Positions 26,501 through 35,312 of a stretch of DNA of 64,000 nt are shown here, piece after piece. The notes beneath the pieces were generated by a model that worked only from the letters and a program-made list of their open reading frames with translations, made no database searches and had not been told where the DNA came from. Each line of letters begins with the position of its first letter. Positions within the stretch are counted from its first letter, which is position 1. This DNA is from Phaffia rhodozyma (taxonomy: Eukaryota; Basidiomycota; Tremellomycetes; Cystofilobasidiales; Mrakiaceae), in contig JACGZH010000004.1 of the NCBI GenBank assembly GCA_014706385.1, positions 1,674,001 through 1,738,000 on the forward strand, read 5' to 3'. Position numbers and translations under genes: made by a program.

Positions 26501-29500
26501 GAATTCAGTAATTAGACTTTACGTTACTGATGTCGATGGCAGGTTACAACTCACAGACTCGACACGCTGCTTAGTGACACTGTCGATGTAAAGAAGCAAG
26601 ATTAGCACGCATCGCCAAAGACACGACTAAAAGAGGAGATATTAAACTGACGTCTTAGCAACACCCTTGGCGTTTCGACTAGAAAACCCCAGAACACAAT
26701 TGTATCAGTATTACATCGTGTATGGGTATTAGAGATAGAAACGACTGACCCCTCGAATTGACGGGCCAACAAATTGTTTAGCCACCGCTCGAGCAGAGGA
26801 ACTATACCTCTCATGAAGAACAACCAAACTCTCCATCCAGGCTGCCAGAAACCAACTCCAGGACCCTTTCCAACAGGGCCGGTATTGAAACGGTAATATA
26901 TCAAATGCTTGAGATCTTTACACATCCTGATCTGTCTCATGAGCTTGTACTTATATCGGTACACTATCGATGAAGAAATTATAAAAACTAGTCAGCGTCA
27001 TACAGATTATTTATCGATGTGTTCGAACGACACGTACTTCCGGTAAGCTGCCCAACATGAGCGAACATATACTGCAAACCATCAGCAAGCTGGAAGGCAT
27101 CAATGTTTCCAAGACGGAACTGAACGTGAACATCGACGATGAGTTTGGTAAGTCGAAGGATTTCTCGGCAAAGATGGACTAGAACACAAATTGGTAGTAG
27201 AGTCAGATCGCAATCAGTCACCGCCTAGAAAACATGTACGGACAGAGGAAGATTTACATACAGGCATTTCCAAATCGAGACTTCTTTCGCTCTTTAGTAG
27301 TGAGCGTCTTAACCGGCTTCAAGTTCAAGTTCTACAAGACAAATCGCAGATAACACCGGCGATGGTCAATAAAAGTTTGTGAAAATCATACTTGGCGAAA
27401 GAATAACTCACATAATCCAAATGCAGATAGTTCAAGTTCTTTCGGTGAATAAGAAGGTTCAACATATTGTAACCTTGTCTGCAGACCTGAAGACCAGCCT
27501 CAACCCAATCAAGTGTAGTGGATTGGAAGCTTATGAAATACAAGCCAGTCAACTTTGTATGCATGTGGAAAGAGCTTTCTAGGGGTATACACTCACAACT
27601 TGGTGTTCTTTAATGACCTGAACAAGTTACGCTTGGTTTGAGGCTTGGGGTGTCGTCGGTGCAAAGCGTTCAACACATATATTTTAAGCTAATGTGATAA
27701 ATTAAAGGAGAATCAAGTCAGTCAAACAGCGAGCTCGAGATACTAGCTCCTGGTGAGAAAAAGGCAAGGGAGGGCTTACAAGCTTTTGGTACGACACCCT
27801 GACCTTGACAGGCTGGTTAGGAGGGCAATGCTCCAAATACCAATCCTTGACCAAACCAACGTCCTGCGCTCGTCGTGTCCTGCCACTTCTCTTATCGTAT
27901 GGATAAGGTGCCCACCAAAGAGCGATAGCATCGGCCGTGTCATCGTTGCTAAGATCCTGATCATTCAAGAACGGCACGCATTCTTCAGGAAGTTCAAAGT
28001 CGTCTTCATCCTCTCCGTAGGGGAACACAGTGTCCTCGTGAGAGATTGTAGGAAGGTTAGCGGCTTCAACTGCTCGGGAAGAGATGGGCTGAGGAGGTAG
28101 TATAAGATCAAGAGTAGTCAAGCTTAGTTTTAAGAAATACGACCAGACTCTGATAGATGGTGAACATATAAAAGACTAACGTTAATCAAGGGATCAAAGT
28201 AGAACGCGGGAAGATCGGGATCCTCTGTTCGGATGTAAACGTTCTTGGGCTCGTGATAAACACCGATGTGGACAGATCGAGGAAGAGAGTTATAAAGATG
28301 CGGGAAAGCGACCTTGTACTCCGTTCGGATCTGGTTTCGAATAACAACCTTGTTGACATCATTGAACTCGTTCCAATCCTCATCAAACGAATCCATATCT
28401 CGGTACAAAGGCTCGAACTTGGGTCCACCAGGAATAGCCATGTTCAAAGCCTTAGCAGTGTAGAAGCTCTTGAGGTCAAACAGGTAGAACGCGTTCTTGT
28501 CTGCAAAATCACTGAGCAGCGTCCTTCCCAATCGGTATAAGTTGGCCGCCTGGGGGAGTGTCAAAGAAAAGCTTCGGTAACTGCTTCCATTGATGTGAGG
28601 GGTGTCAAGCAATGGTTTGGCGTCGTAGAACCAATTGAGAACAGGAGCGTCTTCCTCATCGTCCAACTCCAACTGAATACCCTCCAACGGCTCCACATCA
28701 AGAACGTTGTCTCCATAATCAAGAGGAGGTTCTTCATCATCAAATGGGGGAAACCGAAGTCGCTTGAAGTGTCGTCGATCTCGCTTCTCTCTCCTCATAG
28801 CAATCCACATGGTGGCCCATTGGGCATGGTACTGTTGGGATTAAAGAAGAGCAAAAAAGACGCGTTCAATATGACAACCTTGAATGCAAGTAATAGGAAA
28901 GACCACGGTGGCAAATCGACACTTACAATAGGCTCTACCACTCGAGGGACTTCATTCACGAATGTGATGGCTCCAGAAATATGATACAATACTGGTACTT
29001 CTCTGACCTGTTCCCAAGGGTTAGGGATGTTTTCAAGTAACTTCATGACCGCGTGGGGGACATATTTGAGAGCTCCTAAGTGAACACGCTTATCGTTTCG
29101 GAACTTTCGAGCAGACATATCCCCATGATCCTTCATAATCTTTCGAAGGTGCTCAGGAGGGAGGTCCTAGAGAGTCGAAGGAAATCATCATTAATGAGCA
29201 CACGATCAACATCGAAAAGAAGGAAAAAAACGAGGCGAGAGGAAAAAAAACCGTCGCCACCAACGACAAAATCACGTTGCGACTAATCCTCGATCGGATC
29301 TCAACACGTCTTGAAACCCCACATTTGCTACTCCCAACTGTTCTATACTTCAAGAGGTCTTCGATGAAACCATAGCTATCTAGTAGAGTGTGAAAAACAA
29401 CTTACTTGCTTGCCACCATCGACACCACCACCACCACCAGCTCTTCGCTTATCACCCCATCGCTTTGCCTGGGTCTGCAACCATTTTCTCTTCTTCGCCT

Positions 29501-29645
29501 CGATCTGTTCAGGAGTGAGAGAAGAGTATGAGGGTCCAGCACCGTTGGCATCTACAAACAGCTGAGGTTGAGGAGGAGGCTGAGAGGCGAATCCAGGAGG
29601 AGGAGGCATAGCAGCCGAGTTGAAACCAGGAGGAGGAAGAGACAT
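20555..29645 (-). CDS. PRP8: PRP8, U5 snRNP core protein of the spliceosome
   Basis: The scaffold at the catalytic heart of the spliceosome, contacting U5 and U6 snRNA, both splice sites and the branch point. The protein starts [19 protein letters not shown] with a Pro-rich head and spreads over many exons separated by short introns. Recognisable blocks include the N-terminal domain ([20 protein letters not shown], about 29.0 kb) and long conserved N-terminal/reverse-transcriptase-like stretches (24-28 kb). One roughly 2-kb exon (23.86-21.92 kb) covers thumb/linker and endonuclease-like regions ([20 protein letters not shown]). The RNase H-like domain follows, then the Jab1/MPN domain near the end ([16 protein letters not shown]), finishing DADLENSFA. 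Size, about 2,300 residues, matches the family. No intein is seen at the Prp8 sites used in other fungi. Confidence 0.97.
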
Positions 29646-30234
29646 TTTTCCAACAGGGGTTTGTGATATTCACGAAAGATCCTCTTTTTCCTTGCCGCTA
29701 GATAAAACGAAAGAAGGAAGATCGAGAGCGAAAAAAAGATGTAGAGCAAAGAGTAGAAGCTCTTTGTCCCTCTTGAAAATGTCCTACGTGCTGTACTTGC
29801 TAAAGTAAGAACAGAACCACCAGGACGGGAGATGGGATTGAGGAAAGGAAGAGTGGAAGAAACAGGCCAGAGCAAGGAGAAGGTTGAGGTCGAAAAAGAA
29901 CAAGGTATTCATGGTTACGGCTGTGGCTGTAAGGCACGGAGTTTGAGGTGTGACCAAGTTACAAAACTTGTGACAAGGACTGGCACTTCGACTTTTCGGC
30001 GCGAGTCTCAAGAATGTTTGTAGTGATTAAAGCAGACCGGATTATTAATAAGAGAGTTGAATAAGAGGTTCTAACAGAGATAATCAGCTTGAAGAAACCT
30101 TGCGTGTGAGAAGGTGTGAGAGCATCCTCTTGTGTATCGGAACCCCCCGCGCATCTGGTCTGTAACTAGGTAAAATACATATGATGGAACTGGAGTGACT
30201 CGCGATCACGAGAGCCGAAGAAAACGAAGCATGA
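29646..30234. other. PRP8 upstream region
   Basis: About 590 bp 5' of the PRP8 start codon, extending to the mobile-element relic at about 30235. It should contain the PRP8 promoter. It is mixed in composition, with no recognisable gene. Confidence 0.5.
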
Positions 30235-30425
30235 GCCATGCAAAAAACACGGTGAGAGTGATCTCAACCGATGGTAGTCGATACATGGCCCTTTTAGACT
30301 GGGATGACCTCGGACCACAAACCACCGAGATCCCATGGGTCATGGGTCAAGTTTGCCCTCGTCGATAGGACAGCGGCAGCGGCAAGAGCAGCAGAAGCAG
30401 CAGTGGTAAACACTAGCACCACTGG
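30235..30425 (-). mobile_element. Solo 3' tail of a Fanzor-type element (copy A)
   Basis: On the minus strand this stretch repeats the end of the element found at 33.6 and 38.0 kb. It includes a degraded Ala-rich coding end (VFTTAASAALAAAA), the 25-residue C-terminal extension shared with copy B, the hairpin at 30300-30335 and the terminal T-run flanked by short inverted repeats. Over about 120 nt it differs from copy B by essentially one base between 30247 and 30370, implying recent common origin or conversion. No other part of the gene is present, so it is a 5'-truncated insertion or a non-autonomous unit. It lies between the PRP8 promoter and the 3' end of the MFS gene. Confidence 0.75.
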
Positions 30426-30624
30426 TGAGTGTTCAACGCGGACGAGTGTCCTCTTTAGCCGATTTCTATATGTTTTCAAGCTGTCGAGATTGATTCCTCT
30501 TTGTTTGCAGAAAACTTCTCTAATTAACTCGACTGACCGTCGATGATGATGAGCAACGTCATGATGGCTCTACAACTTATAGATAAAGGCATGAACATAT
30601 AAAGAGACAGGGCAACAAAGCAAC

Positions 30625-30690
30625 AAGGCAACCTCTACCGATGGTGGTTGGTACACAATCCTTCTGGGCTTGGGTGGCCTTCAGATTGAA
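30625..30690 (-). repeat. Degenerate second relic of the same element tail (copy A')
   Basis: Read on the minus strand this segment aligns loosely with the last third of the element tail. ACCACCATCGG is exact, and the flanking GGATTGTGTACC corresponds to GGATCATGTATCG in the 38-kb copy. Similarity is short, so the call is tentative. Confidence 0.4.
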
Positions 30691-30798
30691 CCAGAACGAA
30701 GAAACCGTCTACAGTCTAAATCAACAAGAAAGAGCACAAACTACAAATTACAATGGCTAGAAAAGCAGAAAAAAGCAAAATAACAGAGAGAAAACTAA

Positions 30799-32993
30799 TC
30801 AAACTTTCTCTGAGGAGACAGCCCTCTTTTTGGCTTTCAAATGGAACCAGAACGAGGAAGCCATGCAAACAACGGTGAATCCAAGGGGTACCTTGTAACC
30901 AACCCTGTAACGTGGTGCTTCGCGGGCCGGGTAAACTAACACGTTCAACCAGCTATCCACTACATAGGAGAGCGTCACCGCTACTCCAACAATGATCGAT
31001 CGAACCTCCGGAGAGGGAGATAGATCGGCCATCCAAGCAACCAAGATAGGACCAACACCGTTCGAGAGCCAAAGCAGATAGTATCCAACCATCTTAGCTG
31101 AGAATGCTTTCGGCCAGATCTACCATCATCAAACATAACCGAACGGAAACACATGGTCAGCTTGAACCCCAGACGGAAAAAAAACAGGTTGGAGAAAAGA
31201 AACGAACAACGAGGATGATCAGTCCCACCAACATGGTCAACATCTGACCAAAGATCCAAAGCCATCTTTTCCCAGTCCTTCCACTCCCCCAGGCACAGCC
31301 TACCATAGCAACCATCTGGATAGCATAACCAATGATAGGGATCATGTTGAGTTGGGAAATACCAAATCGCTTGGTTCCGTCAGCGTTCTTCTCGGCTTTA
31401 AGGAAGAGCACGATCCATGAATTGGAGTTTTGAGCCCACGACCAAGTGCTGAACAATAAATAGCAGGAAGATTCAATACTGAGTTCAAATAGCGAAACAA
31501 GAGGAAGAGACAAAGAAACTTACCTGTAAGCCAAGCAAAAGACATATAAAACCCAGTTGGTGAAGATCTTTTTGACGATACTCCAGCTCAGTCTGGTTGG
31601 GGGCAGTTTTTCAACCTCATTCATTCGAAGCAAAGCTATGCGCTTCTCCTCGTCGTTCAACCAACGCACCCTCGTAGTCACCGGATCGTCGGGGATCATG
31701 AAGTGTCCAAAGAGAGCGACGACGGCAGTCATCAACGCGTTGAACACGAACCTGCAGGAAGGATGACGGGTCACGTCAAGATCGGTTTATACATCAAATA
31801 GAGAAGAGAAGATCTACTTACAGCCATCTCCATCCGGATAGCCCGGCGACACCGTTCATGTTGGTATGCAAAGCGGCTTGCATGAAACCGACAAACATGT
31901 TAGCCGCAGGGTAACTCGTTCCAAAGATGGCAATTCGAGCAGCGAGCTCCCTCGGAGTGCTATTCGAGAAAATAGGTACCATGCACTGGATGAGTTTACA
32001 GACATTCAAAGAAGAGCGTCTAGGGACACTAGTTGACTTACTACCACGAGCAAAGTACACAGATGACTGTAGAGATAGCATTGTTGAACGAAACAGTCAG
32101 CGCACGCGGTTCTAAGGGCTTGCCGAAGTAAAGGGACAACTCACTTCCAGGATAGGCACTGGCCTCAAAAAGTCCGATAAAGAACCGGAGGGCATACATG
32201 CCATGAACGTTATGACAAGCAGCCATGAGACCGGTCATGAGTCCCCAGAGAAGCTCCGCCCCAGGCAACCACATACTCGGTCTGACTTTGGTCAAGATAA
32301 TTTGAGAAGGTATGACCCTTTGTGAATGATCGAATGGAATTGAGGAAGAAGAATAGAAGGTCAGCATCAGCGCAGACGATATTTGATCTGAGCAAACTAG
32401 AGACGAACATGATGGCATAGCCGATTCGATAGGTAGTGTCCATAAAGTTGAGTTCGAGGCCGTACATGCTGAGCTGAAGTTTTTAAAGAGGGGTGTACAA
32501 GAAGAGTTAGTCTACATGCTGCACAAGCTACAACAGACTCAGTTTGAATCCCTTACATCCTCCTTCATTCCACTTGCATAGGCAGTCTTGTAGTTGGCTC
32601 CATCCATGATCTATCGATGAAGAGTAAATCCAACCGCGAAAAGTAGATGAGAACATTAATGGGAGGCGGATAGATAGATATGAGAGAAGTGAATCTGGCC
32701 CTCACCTTGATCACGTACGTGGACCAAGCCCAGGCGATGAGGCAGAGGTCGAGCTTTCGGAGGAATCGTCTCTCCACCTTGGATCTTTTCTTTATAAATT
32801 CTGAAGTTGACTCGTGGCCAAGGGATGCGACCTCATACATTGACCCATCAAGCGATCGTTTTCCTTTGTCGTCGAACGAGTTCTTTTTATCATCTTCGAG
32901 TTTGCCGCCGTCGGAGTGGGCATGAGTGGGCTCGACACAGATTCCCATATGCTCTTGATAGGTTTGGGATGCCGGAGTGGTGGAGGACATCAT
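30799..32993 (-). CDS. MFS permease, allantoate/pantothenate (ACS) family, Dal5/Fen2/Liz1-like
   Basis: Plasma-membrane anion:cation symporter of the major facilitator superfamily. It starts at tandem Met codons (32993, 32990), MMSSTTPASQ, with a hydrophilic head of about 70 residues before RRFLRKLDLCLIAWAWSTYV (TM1). Short exons follow with NYKTAYASGMKEDV and LELNFMDTTYRIGYAIMF. Then come PSQIILTKVRPSMWLPG, the family signature MYALRFFIGLFEASAYPG and the mid-loop DDPVTTRVRWLNDEEKRIAL. The C-terminal helices end KKRAVSSEKV with a stop at 30799. The order and motifs match carriers for allantoate, pantothenate, nicotinate or biotin precursors. AYASGMKED plus LYG/MYG-LELN is closest to pantothenate carriers such as Liz1, but substrate is inference. 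About eight introns are present. Confidence 0.88.
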
Positions 32994-33589
32994 GCGGTAG
33001 AGCAAGGAGAGAGAAGGTAAGCCCAGCTGGAAGACGCGTTTTCTTTGGTGACAATGAAGAAAAACGAGAAGAGAACATATTCGAGAGGCAACTCAGAAGG
33101 CGTTTTTAACAAAAGAGAGAAACAGAGGTTTGAATATCCAGAAAGACGACTGACGACCGGAGAAAGACATGAGCGAAGTTGGCCGAACAGAAGACGAGCA
33201 ACTCGACAACAGAGCCAAGAGAATTTATCAAATTTAATCGAGTTCCGCCCAGTCTCTTTTTCCACTTATACTCAAATTCACAATCGTTAGCTCTTCACTT
33301 TCTGTCACTGTTCACCTGTATATAGGAGTGAACAGATACCAAGCATCGTGGACGAAACAGTCTTCAGTGTACTAGAATCCAGAATCAGTGTTACAGAGTG
33401 AGAATATTGATTTCAAGAATTGAGCCAATATTTTCCCGAGCTGTCGCCGCCTCCCTTTAAACCATACCACGACACCTACTGCATTTCTTGACTGCGAAGA
33501 TCAAACATTGGGAGTGGATGCAATATTCTTACTGACAAAAAAGGAGGACGAAGTCGTTCGGGTAGCGGTTTGTTTGTATATTTACCTAG
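32994..33589. other. Upstream region of the MFS permease gene
   Basis: About 600 bp between the permease start and the left edge of the mobile-element island. It should contain the permease promoter. No coding region or repeat was recognised. Confidence 0.5.
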
Positions 33590-34495
33590 TGCAAAAAGCA
33601 TGGTGAGAGTGATCTCAACCGATGGTAGTCGATACATGGCCCTTTTAGACTGGGATGACCTCGGACCACAGACCACCGAGATCCCATGGGTCATGGGTCA
33701 AGTTTGCCCTCGTCGATAGGACAGCCTCAGCCTCAGCCTCAGCCTCAGTATCAACTTCACGGTGAGCTTCAGCGGCAGGGTCGAATACAAGCATACTCAT
33801 TCCCGCATTGTCCTTCTGATGAAGGGTCAGGTACAATATGTTATGCAACGCATTGACATCTCTATTCCACCAAGTCTGAGAGCAATCAGAGAGATCAGTG
33901 AAAATTATCAGTATTTGACACCCCATCCTGAGACACTATCCTGAGATGTACAGAGTACGCGATTTACTCGACAGACGCTTCGACACTATTTCAGCGCCCA
34001 CACTTTGCCCTTCCCGAGAACTCGCCATGGCATGTGGATCACATTCTCGGCGTCCAGAACCCCAAACCTTACGAGCCTGGAGCAGCAGGAATGCTTTCAG
34101 CTTGAAGAGCAGCGTCTTCATTGGGCCAGGATCATGTCTATGGGAAGTCGATGAGAAGGTACCGTCTCCTGACGCCAGAAGGGCATGTGAGCGTCCTCTT
34201 GATGAGAAGGTTGCTAGCTCGTGGTACGTTTTCTCTCGGCTGATGTCTGCACCTCAGCGGAGGCATCTCCACCGTCGAGCAGGTAGAAACATGGAAAATC
34301 GTCAACGAGACTCAAAATAGATGCGAGAGCAGCGCGGAGAACATCGAGATTGGCAGCTCTGAATGAAGGAACACCTGAAGAAGAAAACCGAAGCAAGACA
34401 ATGAGGCAAGAAAATTAGTCTGCAGTGTTAGCAAGGCAGTTTGCACAGTCAGAGTGAGTGTGAAAGGCACTCGTAATGAAGATCTGATGAAGAGA
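33590..34495 (-). pseudogene. Inverted, decayed 3' half of a Fanzor-type gene (copy B)
   Basis: The minus strand aligns with 37.15-38.06 kb of the right copy, including both introns. Read in order it has a degraded RuvC/insert region, a zinc-ribbon region in which one cysteine codon is now TGA and the frame is shifted, then an intron ending CTCTCAG. After that comes a clear TWWNRDVNALHNILYLTLHQ (RuvC-III) and an Asp/Glu-Ala repeat tail. Unlike the right copy, the frame continues another 25 residues through the tail hairpin to a stop at 33645. Nothing homologous is seen left of about 33590 or beyond about 34495, so the N-terminal half with RuvC-I is missing. It cannot encode an active nuclease. 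Confidence 0.75.
33600..33725 (-). repeat. Element 3' tail repeat, copy B
   Basis: A roughly 120-nt tail almost identical to copy A, and about 80 percent similar by eye to the right copy at 37945-38056. It includes the hairpin arms at 33651-33686 and the terminal T5 tract at the outer edge. Confidence 0.85.
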
Positions 34496-34640
34496 CTATG
34501 TCGTAGGTGGGAAAGGATGCCCGTGTTGTATATGATTCTCAAGCTACAAAGGTACCGAACAAAGACGGTGTTCCCACCAGACAAACCGCGCGGAAGGCTT
34601 GCACGCAAGAAGGGATCGTGAGATGTGTCAGGAGCGCATG

Positions 34641-34710
34641 TGCCATACAGCTACATGCAACTATATGCAACTACATGCAACTACATACAGCTACATACAG
34701 CTACATACTT
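34641..34710. repeat. 10-bp tandem minisatellite (seven units)
   Basis: Seven consecutive 10-bp units of the form CTACATGCAA / CTACATACAG occupy the spacer between the two head-to-head element copies. It could mark the 5' boundary of one copy, but that is inference. Confidence 0.85.
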
Positions 34711-35222
34711 GCAAGCTGAGTATGGGTTGTCTTCAGTGTTCTGGTGGTGTGCGATCCTGAGGATGACAGAATCCCAGAGGACCACGTGCCAGCCGAGCTC
34801 AGTTAGGGTTGCCCTCGCGCAGCACAAGGTTCGCGATCTTTGCCTAGTTATCGCCAATCGGCGGCTTACATTATTGACAACCTCTCCAACCAAGCGTGAA
34901 TCAATGATCAATTGAATGACGATGGGTTGTTGTCCTGGAATCTGTCCTCTGTCTTCTCTTCGTCCTACAAGTTTTGTTCATTGCTCACACTCTACCTAGG
35001 TTCACTTTTACCTTATATTTTTGTCTCTTTATCTATTCATGTCTTTGTCTTTGTCTTTGTCTGAGGACGGTAGAGCCTTCACCAGGTCGTTCATCATGAC
35101 CGACAGCCAGTCGAACTGATCAAAGGGGAAACCGGTCAAAGGAGATTTTCTGCAAACAAGCAGACATCAATCCCAACAGCTTATAAGACACAACGAACTC
35201 GAGACGATCAGAGCGCTCTTCT

Positions 35223-35276
35223 ATATCAGAACATCTCTTCATATCAGAACACTTCTCCATACCAGAACACTCATCA
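35223..35276. repeat. 18-bp tandem repeat (three units) upstream of the Fanzor-like gene
   Basis: Three imperfect 18-bp units beginning ATATCAGAACA / ATACCAGAACA lie directly before the presumed start codon at 35313. They are probably in the promoter or 5' UTR of the element gene. Confidence 0.8.
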
Positions 35277-35312
35277 GTTGCTTTGAGGAGTGCCGCTCCT
35301 CTTGTGTTCGAC

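Noticed and set aside
20555..29645. Prp8 intein
   Set aside because: PRP8 inteins are common in fungi, but conserved Prp8 sequence runs without a large foreign in-frame block or splicing motifs.
34507..34915. Short + and - open frames in the spacer between element copies
   Set aside because: They run through the 10-bp minisatellite, lack family features and are not conserved in the paired element copy.
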